Shown here piece by piece: positions 56,252-64,000 of a stretch of 64,000 bases of DNA. The translations under genes were made by a program, and so were the position numbers. The stretch comes from Rhizobacter sp. (GTDB lineage: Bacteria > Pseudomonadota > Gammaproteobacteria > Burkholderiales > Burkholderiaceae_C). Below the pieces are notes generated by a model. It made no database searches, had not been told where the DNA came from, and saw only the letters and a list, made by a program, of their open reading frames with translations. The stretch lies in contig JAHBZQ010000001.1 in assembly GCA_019635355.1 (NCBI GenBank), forward strand, positions 930,001 through 994,000, read 5' to 3'. Positions within the stretch are counted from its first letter, which is position 1. Each line of letters begins with the position of its first letter.

Positions 56252-56692
56252 ATGGACCTTTCAACGGCAACGTTCTGGTGGGTCTTGGCCGGTGTGGCCG
56301 TGGCCGCCGAGCTGACCACCGGCACCTTCTACCTCTTGATGATCGCGCTGGGTCTGGCGGCGGGCGCCGTGTCTGCGCACCTCGGCCTGTCGGCAAGCCT
56401 GCAGATCACGGTTGCAGCCGTCGTCGCCGGTGGCGCCACCGCGCTGTGGCACTGGCGGCGCATGAAACTTCCGAGGTCAGCCCCGGTGGCCGAGAACCGC
56501 GACGTCAACCTCGACATCGGGGAGCGCGTGCAGGTCGACGCCTGGGGCAGCGACCGCACCACGCGCGTCAGCTATCGCGGCACGCTCTGGACCGCCCGCC
56601 TGCTGCCCGACAGCCCTGCCCTCCCCGGCCCGCATCTCGTCAAGGCCGTCGAAGGCAACTGGCTGGTGCTGGCCCCCGCTTCATCCCACTGA
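56252..56692 (+). CDS. nfeD: NfeD-like membrane protein
   Basis: A 146-residue short NfeD protein with two N-terminal helices (about 7-27 and 34-57) and a C-terminal OB-fold (from about 75: NLDIGERVQVDAWGSDRTTRVSYRGTLWTARL). NfeD1b-type proteins pair with the SPFH protein encoded next door, thought to organise membrane microdomains. GGAGG lies only 4-5 nt upstream, a little tight. The stomatin gene follows after 14 bp. Confidence 0.88.
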   Translation: MDLSTATFWWVLAGVAVAAELTTGTFYLLMIALGLAAGAVSAHLGLSASLQITVAAVVAGGATALWHWRRMKLPRSAPVAENRDVNLDIGERVQVDAWGSDRTTRVSYRGTLWTARLLPDSPALPGPHLVKAVEGNWLVLAPASSH

Positions 56693-56706
56693 GAAGGCTC
56701 TCGCAC

Positions 56707-57618
56707 ATGGAAATCGCCCTCATCCTGGCGGTCATCGCCGTCATCTTCATCGTCCGCACCTTCAAGATCGTGCCGCAGCAGCACGCCTGGGTCGTCGAAC
56801 GGCTCGGCAAATACGACCGCACGCTCACGCCGGGCCTCAAGTTCGTCGTGCCTTTCATCGAGCGTGTGGCCTACAAGCACTCACTCAAGGAAGTGCCGCT
56901 CGACGTGCCGAGCCAGGTCTGCATCACGCGCGACAACACCCAGCTCCAGGTCGACGGGATCATCTATTTCCAGGTGACCGACCCGATGCGCGCGAGCTAC
57001 GGGTCGAGCAACTACATCATGGCCATCACCCAGCTCGCGCAGACGCTCCTGCGCTCGGTGATCGGCAAGATGGAACTCGACAAGACCTTCGAGGAGCGCG
57101 ACGCGATCAACTCCTCGGTGGTTAACGCGCTCGACGAGGCCGCCGCCAACTGGGGCGTGAAGGTGCTGCGCTACGAGATCAAAGACCTGACGCCGCCCGC
57201 CGAGATCCTGCGCGCGATGCAGGCGCAGATCACCGCCGAGCGCGAGAAGCGTGCACTGATCGCAGCCTCCGAGGGCCGCAAGCAGGAGCAGATCAACATC
57301 GCGACAGGCGAACGCGAGGCCTTCATCGCCCGCTCCGAAGGCCAGCGCCAGGCCGACATCAACCAGGCCCAAGGTGAAGCCGCCGCCATCGTGGCCGTGG
57401 CCGACGCGACGGCCGATGCCATCCGCAAGGTGGCGCAGGCGATCCAGTCGCCCGGCGGCGAGCAGGCGGTGCAGCTCAAGGTGGCCGAAAAAGCAGTCGA
57501 GGCCTTTGCCCAGCTCGCCCAGAAGAACAACACGATGATCGTGCCGGGCAACATGAGCGAAGTCGCCGCGTTGATCTCGACGTCGATGGCGCTCATCAAG
57601 CAGAAGACGCCCGTTTGA
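56707..57618 (+). CDS. qmcA: SPFH/stomatin family membrane protein (QmcA-like)
   Basis: The 303-residue protein has one N-terminal membrane helix (3-17), the SPFH/Band 7 domain (VPQQHAWVVERLGKYDRTLTPGLKFVVPFIERV, QVDGIIYFQVTDPMRASY) and a long Ala/Glu/Lys/Gln-rich coiled-coil C-terminus (about 190-270) that oligomerises. Its homologue QmcA/YbbK works with NfeD proteins and the FtsH protease in the inner membrane. The ATG at 56707 follows nfeD by 14 bp. The stop is 23 bp before the tRNA gene. Confidence 0.92.
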   Translation: MEIALILAVIAVIFIVRTFKIVPQQHAWVVERLGKYDRTLTPGLKFVVPFIERVAYKHSLKEVPLDVPSQVCITRDNTQLQVDGIIYFQVTDPMRASYGSSNYIMAITQLAQTLLRSVIGKMELDKTFEERDAINSSVVNALDEAAANWGVKVLRYEIKDLTPPAEILRAMQAQITAEREKRALIAASEGRKQEQINIATGEREAFIARSEGQRQADINQAQGEAAAIVAVADATADAIRKVAQAIQSPGGEQAVQLKVAEKAVEAFAQLAQKNNTMIVPGNMSEVAALISTSMALIKQKTPV

Positions 57619-57641
57619 GTCGGCTAGAATCCGCCGCTTCC

Positions 57642-57732
57642 GGAGAGGTGGATGAGCGGTTTAAGTCGCACGCCTGGAAAGCGTGTGAGGGTTAATAGCC
57701 CTCCGCGGGTTCGAATCCCGCCCTCTCCGCCA
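57642..57732 (+). tRNA. tRNA-Ser (anticodon GGA)
   Basis: The gene folds as a class II tRNA: acceptor stem GGAGAGG (57642-57648) paired with CCTCTCC (57722-57728), discriminator G57729 and encoded CCA (57730-57732). The anticodon stem cacgc/gcgtg holds loop ctGGAaa, and a long variable arm (gagggttaatagccctc-type stem) follows. GGA reads UCC and UCU serine codons. TAGAAT at 57625-57630 is a good -10 hexamer 12 bp before the tRNA; the -35 is weak and would lie in the end of qmcA. Confidence 0.96.
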
Positions 57733-57739
57733 GACATGA

Positions 57740-57770
57740 AAAAGGGCGCCTCGCGGCGCCCTTTTCTTTT
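57740..57770. terminator. Intrinsic terminator shared by tRNA-Ser and the binding-protein gene
   Basis: An 11-bp stem (aaaagggcgcc, 57740-57750, with 57755-57765; loop tcgc) has TTTTCTTTT on the plus side (57762-57770) and A-rich sequence on the left. It ends the tRNA transcript and, read in reverse, can end the 57786-58994 transcript. Confidence 0.9.
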
Positions 57771-57785
57771 GCATGGAACGGAAGC

Positions 57786-58994
57786 TCAGCGCACCACGGC
57801 GATCTGCTCGCGCTTCTCACCCTTGTAGGTGTAGAGCGTCAGCGCGCCGTTCTTGACGTCGCCCTTCTCGTCGAACGAGATGGTGCCGGTCACGCCCTTG
57901 AAGTCGGCGGTCTTGGCCAGCTCCGGCAGGTACTTGGCCGGATCAGCCGAGTCGGCCTTGACCATGGCGGCGACCATCACGTTCACGGCGTCGTACACAT
58001 ACGGTGCATAGATCTGCACGTCGGTGTTGAACTTGGCCTTGAACTTGGTCTTGAACTCTTCCAGGCCAGCCTTCTGCTCGCCTTCCACGCCACCGGCTTC
58101 GGCGCACACCACCTGGCCGTCGGCCATCGCGCCACCGGCCAGCTTGGGCAGCTCGCCCGTGCAGATGCCGTCGCCACCCATGAACTTGGCCTTGATGCCC
58201 AGTTGCTTGGCCTGGCGGATCATCGGGCCGGCCACCGCGTCCATGCCGCCGTAGAACACGACGTCAGGTTTGACGGCCTTCACTTTGGTCAGGATGGCGG
58301 TGAAGTCGGTGGCCTTGTCGGTGGTGAACTCGTGAGCCGCGACCTTGCCGCCTGCGGCAGCAACGCCCTTCTCGAACTCTTCGGCAACGCCCTGGCCGTA
58401 AGCGGTGCGGTCGTCGATGACGGCGATCGACTTGCCCTTGAGCTGGGCGATCGAGTACTTGCCGAGGGTGCCCCCGAGGTGCACGTCGTCAGCCACCACG
58501 CGGAAGGTGGTCTTGAAGCCCTGGCGGGTGAACTTGGGGTTGGTCGCCGACGGCGAGATCTGCGGAATGCCAGCGTCGCTGTAGATCTTGGAGGCCGGGA
58601 TCGAGGTGCCCGAGTTCAGGTGGCCGACCACGCCGTTGACCTTGGAGTCGACCAGCTTCTGCGCGGCCGCGGTGCCTTGCTTCGGGTCGCCTGCGTCGTC
58701 TTCGGCAACCAGCTCGAAGGTGACCTTCTTGCCGCCGATCATCACGCCCTTGGCGTTCAGCTCGTCGATCGCCATGCGGGCGCCGTACTCGTTGTCCTTG
58801 CCGAGGTGGGCAATGGCGCCGCTGGTGGGGGCCACGTGACCGATCTTGATCACCGAGGAGTCGGCGGCAGCGGCCGGAGCCGAGGCGGGAGCCGATGCTG
58901 CCGGTGCGGCGGCTTCTTGCTTCTTGCCGCAGGCCGACAACATCACGAGGGCAACGGTGGCCATCGCGGAGAGCGCAAAGGTCGATCTCTTCAT
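57786..58994 (-). CDS. Branched-chain amino acid ABC transporter substrate-binding lipoprotein
   Basis: The 402-residue protein is a periplasmic-binding protein of the Leu/Ile/Val family. A lipoprotein signal peptide ends with LSAC (Cys22), followed by an Ala/Pro linker and the two-lobed domain (IKIGHVAPTSGAIAHLGKDNEYGARMAIDELN, PQISPSATNP, PYVYDAVNVMV). It would bind branched-chain or related amino acids or amides. AAGGAA precedes the ATG at 58994. No permease or ATPase genes accompany it, so it must serve a transporter encoded elsewhere, or be a solo binding protein. Confidence 0.9.
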   Translation of the reverse strand: MKRSTFALSAMATVALVMLSACGKKQEAAAPAASAPASAPAAAADSSVIKIGHVAPTSGAIAHLGKDNEYGARMAIDELNAKGVMIGGKKVTFELVAEDDAGDPKQGTAAAQKLVDSKVNGVVGHLNSGTSIPASKIYSDAGIPQISPSATNPKFTRQGFKTTFRVVADDVHLGGTLGKYSIAQLKGKSIAVIDDRTAYGQGVAEEFEKGVAAAGGKVAAHEFTTDKATDFTAILTKVKAVKPDVVFYGGMDAVAGPMIRQAKQLGIKAKFMGGDGICTGELPKLAGGAMADGQVVCAEAGGVEGEQKAGLEEFKTKFKAKFNTDVQIYAPYVYDAVNVMVAAMVKADSADPAKYLPELAKTADFKGVTGTISFDEKGDVKNGALTLYTYKGEKREQIAVVR

Positions 58995-59155
58995 ATAAGT
59001 GTTTCCTTGAGGGTTGGGAAAGCTGATGAGCAAAGCTTGTGCCTATGCCTGCTGTCTCAGACAGTCCGCCATGATCTCGAATCCCGGCGAAAAAGCAATA
59101 CGAGGTGTTGCTCTAAAACACCCGCCGCACGGGCCTCTCGATCAGCGCATTTGGA

Positions 59156-59596
59156 TCAGCGCTTTTGCAGGCGGTCGAGTTCGAGCGAGACGGCGCGGGC
59201 GACCATCTCGCGCAGGTTGGCGGCGAGCTGTGCGCGCATCTCGCGCACGAGGCTGTCGGTCATGCGCGCAAGCACCGGCGAGAGCGACTCGCGCAGGCGG
59301 TGCTCGAACATCAGGTCGAGCTGTTTGTCGAGATCGGCCAGCACGCGCTGCACCACGCGGGCTTCGTCGATGACCGCGGCCGGCGCAACGGGCGCAGGAG
59401 GCGGAGCCGGCACCACCGGCGCCGCGCGCTCAGGGCGGCCCAGCGGCGCGGGTGCCGTCGCGGCGAACGCCGGATCGACCGGCAACGGCGGGAACTCGTC
59501 GTCCTCGACGGCGGGCTGCGTCTTGGGTAGCACCACAACCTCGGTGAGCACCGGGACACGCTGCGGCGGCTGGGGCGGCGGGACGTTCGGCTTCAC
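59156..59596 (-). CDS. Proline/alanine-rich protein next to holC (DUF2486-like)
   Basis: A 146-residue protein starting MKPNVPPPQPPQRVPVLTEVVVLP. The first half is Pro/Ala-rich and probably disordered; the second half (about 78-146) is an amphipathic helical region (ARVVQRVLADLDKQLDLMFEHRLRE). The leader VPVLTEVV recalls betaproteobacterial DUF2486 proteins, which lie in the same place near holC; function unknown to me. It overlaps holC by 4 bp, so it is translationally coupled. The 161-bp gap to the binding-protein gene holds a weak hairpin (59104-59122) and nothing else obvious. Confidence 0.75.
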   Translation of the reverse strand: MKPNVPPPQPPQRVPVLTEVVVLPKTQPAVEDDEFPPLPVDPAFAATAPAPLGRPERAAPVVPAPPPAPVAPAAVIDEARVVQRVLADLDKQLDLMFEHRLRESLSPVLARMTDSLVREMRAQLAANLREMVARAVSLELDRLQKR

Positions 59597-60036
59597 GGCT
59601 GCGCTTCCTGGGCGACATCGTGGCGGGCGATCTCATAGCCACGGTCGCTGTAGTGTTTCCAGCGGGCGCGGCCGGCCTGGCGATCTTCGCCGTCGTGCGA
59701 GACCAGCTCGATCACCCGCGCGAACGTCTCGAAACCGTCGACCAGCTCGTTGCCGAGATTGAGCAGCACCTCGTGGTGCGGTGCCTCGCGCACCTGCTCG
59801 CTCAGCCACACCGGGGTGTCGCGCAGGCGAGCCGCGGGCACCTGGCCCGGCCGCGCGTAGACGTGCGGCACGAAGTCGAGCGGCTCGAAGACCCAGAGCT
59901 GCTTGTCGAAGCGCGCGAGAACGTCTCCTGGTGCGCTGACCACCACTTTGGCGCCGCGGCGCACCGCTTTGCGCAGCAGGCGGCAGGCATAGCCCATGCG
60001 GTCGGGCACGTTGAAATGGAAGCTGACCTCGGTCAC
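59593..60036 (-). CDS. holC: DNA polymerase III subunit chi
   Basis: HolC links the clamp-loader complex to single-stranded DNA-binding protein. The 147-residue protein starts MTEVSFHFNVPDRMGYACRLLRKAVRRGAKVVV and contains LDFVPHVYARPGQ and LLNLGNELVDGFETFARVIELVSHDGEDRQAGRARWKHYSDRGYEI, typical of chi. It follows pepA by 15 bp, the conserved pepA-holC order in beta- and gammaproteobacteria. Its stop overlaps the downstream gene by 4 bp. Confidence 0.94.
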   Translation of the reverse strand: MTEVSFHFNVPDRMGYACRLLRKAVRRGAKVVVSAPGDVLARFDKQLWVFEPLDFVPHVYARPGQVPAARLRDTPVWLSEQVREAPHHEVLLNLGNELVDGFETFARVIELVSHDGEDRQAGRARWKHYSDRGYEIARHDVAQEAQP

Positions 60037-60051
60037 GGCTCGATGGAGACG

Positions 60052-61521
60052 TCAGCCCGCCCGTCGCGAGGCGAACGACAGCACGAAGTGCGTCAGCAAG
60101 GGCACCGGCCGGCCGGTCGAGCCCTTGGCGGTGCCCGACTTCCAGGCGGTGCCGGCGATGTCGAGGTGGGCCCAACGGTACTTGCCGGTGAACTTCTTGA
60201 GGAACATCGCGGCAGTGATGGCCCCGCCCTCGCGCGGGCCGACGTTGCCGATGTCGGCGAAGTTGCTCTTCAGGCCTTCGGCGTATTCCTCGTCGAGCGG
60301 CATGCGCCAGGCCGGGTCGAGCGCGGCGCGGCTGGCGGCGAGCAGGTCGTCGGCGAGCGCGTCGTCGGGCGAGAAGAGGCCGGTGTTGAGGTTGCCCAGT
60401 GCCACCACGCACGCGCCGGTGAGCGTGGCCACGTCGACCACAGCCGCCGGCTTGAAGCGCTCGGCATAGGTGAGCGCATCGCAGAGGATGAGGCGGCCTT
60501 CGGCGTCGGTGTTGAGGATCTCGATGGTCTGGCCCGACATGCTCGTGACGACGTCACCCGGCTTGATGGCGCGGCCGTCGGGCATGTTCTCGCAGGTGGG
60601 CACGATCACCACGAGGTTGAGCTTGGGCTTGAGTTCGGCCACGGCGCGCAAGGTGCCGAGCACGCTGGCCGCACCACCCATGTCGAACTTCATCTCGTCC
60701 ATGCCGGCCGCCGGCTTGATGGAGATGCCGCCGGTGTCGAAGGTGATGCCCTTGCCCACGAGCACGATGGGGGCCTCGGTCTTGGCCGCGCCGTGGTAGC
60801 GGGCCACGATGAACTTCAAGGGCTCGTGCGAGCCCTGGGCCACCGCGAGGAAGGATCCCATACCGAGCTTCTCGACGTCTTTCCGGTCGAGCACTTCGAC
60901 CTTGAGCTCGTGCGCACGGCCGAGCTTCTTGGCCTGGTCGGCCAGGTAGCTTGGCGTGCAGTGGTTGGCCGGGCGGTTGCCGAGGTTGCGCGCGAAGGTC
61001 ACGCCGGCCGCGATGGCCTGGCCTCGCAGCAAGCCGGCCTGCACGGCCTTGGCCTGCGCCTTGGTGCACAGGAACGTGAGCTTGTCGACCTGGGGCGCCG
61101 GCGGCGCGCTGGGCTTGGTGTCGCGGTACTGGTAGATGGCGTCGGCGGTGGCCGTGGCGGCGGCTTCGGCGTGCGCGTCGTCGAGTTCACCGCCAATGAG
61201 CGCGACCGCCACATGGCGCACGCCCAGGCCCTTGACCTGGCCCACGCCCGCGGCCACGGCCGACTTGAATTCCTTGACACCGCCCTTGCCTGCCGCAACC
61301 GCGACCACACGCGCGGCCTTCACGCCGGCCGGGCGGTGCAGGTAGAGCTTGTTGCCGGACTTGAGTTTCCAGTCGTGATGGGCCAGCGCATCGTTCAGCG
61401 GCGACGCGAGCTTGGCATCGAGCGACGCATCGACCGCCTCGCCGGCCACCACGAGCACCAGTGCATCGGCGGTGACGGAAGACAAGGCCGCAGCTGCGGC
61501 GATCTGATGACGGAAGTCCAT
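60052..61521 (-). CDS. pepA: Leucyl aminopeptidase
   Basis: PepA removes N-terminal residues from peptides and in some bacteria also binds DNA. The 489-residue M17 family enzyme shows the two-metal motifs GKGITFDTGGISIKPA (Lys and Asp), MKFDMGGAASVLGT and NTDAEGRLILCDALTYAE (the family signature). The start at 61521 leaves only 29 bp to the divergent lptF gene, so their promoters overlap. Confidence 0.97.
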   Translation of the reverse strand: MDFRHQIAAAAALSSVTADALVLVVAGEAVDASLDAKLASPLNDALAHHDWKLKSGNKLYLHRPAGVKAARVVAVAAGKGGVKEFKSAVAAGVGQVKGLGVRHVAVALIGGELDDAHAEAAATATADAIYQYRDTKPSAPPAPQVDKLTFLCTKAQAKAVQAGLLRGQAIAAGVTFARNLGNRPANHCTPSYLADQAKKLGRAHELKVEVLDRKDVEKLGMGSFLAVAQGSHEPLKFIVARYHGAAKTEAPIVLVGKGITFDTGGISIKPAAGMDEMKFDMGGAASVLGTLRAVAELKPKLNLVVIVPTCENMPDGRAIKPGDVVTSMSGQTIEILNTDAEGRLILCDALTYAERFKPAAVVDVATLTGACVVALGNLNTGLFSPDDALADDLLAASRAALDPAWRMPLDEEYAEGLKSNFADIGNVGPREGGAITAAMFLKKFTGKYRWAHLDIAGTAWKSGTAKGSTGRPVPLLTHFVLSFASRRAG

Positions 61522-61550
61522 AATGCGGCGGCCCTTTCAATGATCCAACG

Positions 61551-62648
61551 ATGTTATTCGATTCCTCTCTGAGGCGAGACCTGTCGCGCTCCTTCGGCGC
61601 GACCCTCGTGGTCATCCTCACCATCGTCGTGACGATGATGCTGATCCGCACGCTCGGGCAGGCGGCGGTGGGCCGCATTTCGCCGCAAGACGTGGTGCTG
61701 CTGCTCGGCTATTTCGCCCTCGCCCACCTGCCGACGATGCTGGCGCTCTCGCTCTTCATCTCGGTCGTGGCCACGCTCGGGCGCATGTACCGCGAGAGCG
61801 AAATGGCCATCTGGTTTGCCAGTGGGGTGGGCCTCTCGCGCTTCGTGCGGCCGGTGCTGCGGGTGAGCTGGCCGGTGTTGCTCGTCGTGGCGCTGCTGGT
61901 GCTCTTCGTGTGGCCGTGGGTCAACCAGAAGAGCAACGAGATGCGCGAGCGCTTCGAGCAACGCTCCGACCTGTCTCGCGTGGCGCCCGGCCAGTTCCAG
62001 ACCTCGCGTGACGGGCAGCGCGTCTTCTTCATCGAGCGCTCCACCGACAACGGCCGCGACGCGCGCAACGTCTTCATCCTCGCCCGCCACGGCGACAGCG
62101 AATCGGTCACCTCCGCCCGCAGCGGGCGCATCGAGAACACAGCGGAGGCCAACTTCCTCGTGCTCGACAACGGCCAGCGCAGCGAGCAGAACCTGAAGAC
62201 GAACGAGAAGACCGCCTCACGCTTCGAGACCTATCGGGTGCAGGCCGGCGAGAAGGCGCTGAGCAGCGTGGAGAAGCTGCCGCCCAAGGCACAGCGCAGC
62301 GCCGACCTCGTGCGCGACACCGACGCTGCCGGCCGCGGCGAGCTGGCCTGGCGGCTCGGGCTCGCGCTCGGCGCGGGCAACCTGCTGCTGCTGGGCATCG
62401 GCCTGTCGGCCACCTCGCCGCGCCGGGCGAGCAATTGGAACCTGCTCTTCGCACTGCTGGCCTTCGTCGTCTACTACAACCTCATCAACCTGACCAAGGC
62501 CTGGGTGTCGAGCGGCAAGCTGGAGATGGGCGCGGCGCTGGCCGTGATCCACGGTGGCGCTTTCCTCGTGGCGGTCGGGCTCATCTGGTGGCGTGACCAC
62601 GGCACGCACTTGCAGCTGCTGCCCGCACGGAAGGCGGTCACCGCATGA
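61551..62648 (+). CDS. lptF: LPS export permease LptF
   Basis: LptF forms with LptG the inner-membrane pair of the LptB2FG transporter that extracts lipopolysaccharide toward LptC and LptA. The 365-residue protein begins MLFDSSLRRDLSRSFGATL, with six likely helices in two groups (about 15-130 and 265-355) around a periplasmic beta-jellyroll domain (about 140-250). It has the YjgP/YjgQ pattern LGRMYRESEMAIWFASG. It is divergent from pepA, as in many gammaproteobacteria. A 109-bp spacer with hairpins separates it from lptG. Confidence 0.95.
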   Translation: MLFDSSLRRDLSRSFGATLVVILTIVVTMMLIRTLGQAAVGRISPQDVVLLLGYFALAHLPTMLALSLFISVVATLGRMYRESEMAIWFASGVGLSRFVRPVLRVSWPVLLVVALLVLFVWPWVNQKSNEMRERFEQRSDLSRVAPGQFQTSRDGQRVFFIERSTDNGRDARNVFILARHGDSESVTSARSGRIENTAEANFLVLDNGQRSEQNLKTNEKTASRFETYRVQAGEKALSSVEKLPPKAQRSADLVRDTDAAGRGELAWRLGLALGAGNLLLLGIGLSATSPRRASNWNLLFALLAFVVYYNLINLTKAWVSSGKLEMGAALAVIHGGAFLVAVGLIWWRDHGTHLQLLPARKAVTA

Positions 62649-62710
62649 GACCGCACATGTCAACCGCCGCTCGCGGGCCGAGCGCCGGGCCGCTCCCAAG
62701 CCGGCCCGCC

Positions 62711-62744
62711 ATCCCCCTGGGGGATCGGCCGACGTACCCGTCGG
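62711..62744. repeat. Tandem small hairpins in the lptF-lptG spacer
   Basis: Within the 109-bp spacer, two inverted repeats lie side by side: atccccc/gggggat around one t (62711-62725) and ccgacg/cgtcgg with a 4-nt loop (62729-62744). The surrounding GC-rich block reads unlike coding sequence. It resembles short palindromic elements that recur between genes in this group of bacteria, but with one copy in view I cannot confirm repetition. Confidence 0.5.
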
Positions 62745-62757
62745 ACGAGGGGCTGTC

Positions 62758-63870
62758 ATGAAAACGGTTCGCCGACTGCTTTACCGCGACATCGTCTCCT
62801 CGGTGTTCTTCGTGGCGCTGGCCTTCCTGTCGCTCTTCTTCTTCATCGACTTCGTCGACGAGCTGGCCGACGTGGGCAAGGGCTACACCGCCTTCCATGC
62901 CGCGCTGCACTCCATCCTCGAGCTGCCGGGGCATCTGTACGAGTTGGTGCCGATCGCGGTGCTGATCGGCACCATCTATGCGCTCTCGCGCATGGCGCAG
63001 TCGTCGGAGTTCACCATCCTGCGCACGGGCGGCCTCGCACCTGGCCGTGCGCTGACACTGCTGGCCGGTCTCGGCGTGGCTTTCGCGGTGATGACCTTCG
63101 TGGTGGGCGACTACGTGGCGCCGCTCAGCGAGCGGGCCGCGACCCTGGTGCAGTCGCGCGCCAAGGGCGGCTTCAGCGTGGGCGGCTCGGGCGCGTGGCT
63201 GAAAGACAAGACCATGACGCCTCAGGGCGAGCGCTCGTACTCGATCAACGTCGAGCGGGCCAACTCGGGCGGCGAGCTGCTCAACGTGCGCGTCTTCGAG
63301 TTCGACCAGAACGGCCGCCTGCTGCGCCGCATCGGCGCGGCCAGTGGCAACGTGAGCAAGGACGGCGTCTGGTCGCTCGCCAACGTCACCATCACCGACT
63401 GGAGCGCCATCGACGCGCCCGGCTTCCAGCTCAACGTCACCGAAGAGAAACGCGCCACCTACGACTGGGCGAGTTCGCTGCCCGCGAGCGTGGTGGCAGC
63501 GGCCGTGCTGTCTGAAAAGTCGATGTCGACGCTCGAACTCTTCCGCTACATCAACCACCTGGCCGACAACGAACAGGCCGCCCAGCGCTACGAGATCCGC
63601 TTCTGGAAGCGCGCGCTCTACCCGCTGGCCTGCCTGGTGATGATCGGTCTGGCCCTGCCCTTCGCCTACCTGCACGGCCGCGCAGGCGGCGTGAGCCTCA
63701 AGGTCTTCGGCGGGATCATGCTGGGCATCAGCTTCGTGCTGCTCAACAATGTCGCGCAGCACCTCGGCCTGCTGCGGGGTTGGACGCCATGGATCGTGGC
63801 CGCGACACCCAGCCTGCTCTACCTCCTCCTCTCGATGGCCGCGTTCAGCTGGCTGGTGCGATACCGATGA
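62758..63870 (+). CDS. lptG: LPS export permease LptG
   Basis: The 370-residue partner of LptF starts MKTVRRLLYRDIVSSVFFVALAFLSLFFFIDFVDEL. The typical LptG layout is seen: three N-terminal helices, periplasmic beta-jellyroll (about 125-265) and three C-terminal helices (FWKRALYPLACLVMIGLALPF and GGVSLKVFGGIMLGISFVLLNN). The cytoplasmic coupling segment is in ALSRMAQSSEFTILRTGG. The stop overlaps the following gene by 4 bp. Confidence 0.96.
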   Translation: MKTVRRLLYRDIVSSVFFVALAFLSLFFFIDFVDELADVGKGYTAFHAALHSILELPGHLYELVPIAVLIGTIYALSRMAQSSEFTILRTGGLAPGRALTLLAGLGVAFAVMTFVVGDYVAPLSERAATLVQSRAKGGFSVGGSGAWLKDKTMTPQGERSYSINVERANSGGELLNVRVFEFDQNGRLLRRIGAASGNVSKDGVWSLANVTITDWSAIDAPGFQLNVTEEKRATYDWASSLPASVVAAAVLSEKSMSTLELFRYINHLADNEQAAQRYEIRFWKRALYPLACLVMIGLALPFAYLHGRAGGVSLKVFGGIMLGISFVLLNNVAQHLGLLRGWTPWIVAATPSLLYLLLSMAAFSWLVRYR

Positions 63871-64000
63871 GCACGCCCGGCCTGCTGCTCTTCGCCCACG
63901 GCGCCCGCGACCCGAACTGGGCCTTGCCCTTCGAAGCCGTGGCCGCGCTCGTGCGCGCCCAACGCCCCGAGATGCCCGTCCAGCTGGCGTTCCTGGAGTT
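63867..64000 (+). CDS. CbiX-like chelatase family protein, N-terminal part (runs off the window)
   Basis: The 44 visible codons, MSTPGLLLFAHGARDPNW and on to VQLAFLE, match the start of CbiX/SirB-type proteins, where the conserved His in FAHGARD binds the tetrapyrrole metal. Members insert cobalt or iron into sirohydrochlorin. The ATG overlaps the lptG stop (ATGA). The rest of the gene is outside the window, so the assignment rests on the N-terminus alone. Confidence 0.7.
   Translation, partial: MSTPGLLLFAHGARDPNWALPFEAVAALVRAQRPEMPVQLAFLE

Overview
The window is a gene-dense, high-GC stretch of a bacterial chromosome. It carries about 53 protein genes and one tRNA gene, and I see no insertion sequence, prophage, CRISPR array or rRNA. 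Gene content and order point to a betaproteobacterium of the order Burkholderiales, plausibly the Leptothrix/Rubrivivax/Rhizobacter group. The indicators are the mltG-tmk-holB-pilZ-tatD locus, the DUF4936 and DUF3138 family proteins, and the holC-pepA/lptF-lptG block. The genus is inferred; no rRNA is present to settle it.

Region 1 (1-10771, minus strand) is an alpha-glucan/trehalose operon: glgB, glgE, a treS-maltokinase fusion, a small mechanosensitive-channel-like membrane protein, glgX and the start of treZ. Together they would run trehalose to maltose to maltose-1-phosphate to branched glucan and, with TreY expected just outside the window, back to trehalose. Region 2 (10772-22046) holds a small conserved protein, the tatD-pilZ-holB-tmk-mltG operon (minus), ygfZ-DUF4936-NRDE (plus), a thioesterase-acetyltransferase fusion, an esterase, an iron-dependent alcohol dehydrogenase and aceA (isocitrate lyase).

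Region 3 (22457-36755, plus strand) is a putrescine uptake and catabolism block. It has two pyruvate-type aminotransferases, PuuB, PuuD, PuuA and PuuC homologues, a complete PotFGHI-type ABC importer, and a DUF3138 outer-membrane protein embedded between importer and dehydrogenase. A textbook sigma-54 -24/-12 element lies just upstream of the importer, suggesting nitrogen control. A perfect 16-bp palindrome lies in the 410-bp AT-richer spacer between aceA and this block.

Region 4 (36708-43730) has dusA, an orphan sensor kinase, fumC, a lipase-like hydrolase, a 3-hydroxyisobutyryl-CoA hydrolase and an EamA transporter. Region 5 (43730-51886, minus) is the rimP-nusA-infB-rbfA-truB-typA translation operon, with a strong internal intrinsic terminator between infB and rbfA. 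Region 6 (52144-64000) holds fabI, glucokinase, a basic amino acid decarboxylase, nfeD and a stomatin-like gene, tRNA-Ser(GGA), a branched-chain amino acid binding lipoprotein, a small Pro-rich protein, holC, pepA, lptF, lptG and the start of a CbiX-like gene.

Most operons are tightly packed, with repeated ATGA stop/start overlaps. No single gene is clearly a new system. The most interesting signals are the osmolyte-glucan operon with its built-in channel-like gene, the sigma-54-linked polyamine block with its outer-membrane protein, and the internal terminator in the infB operon.
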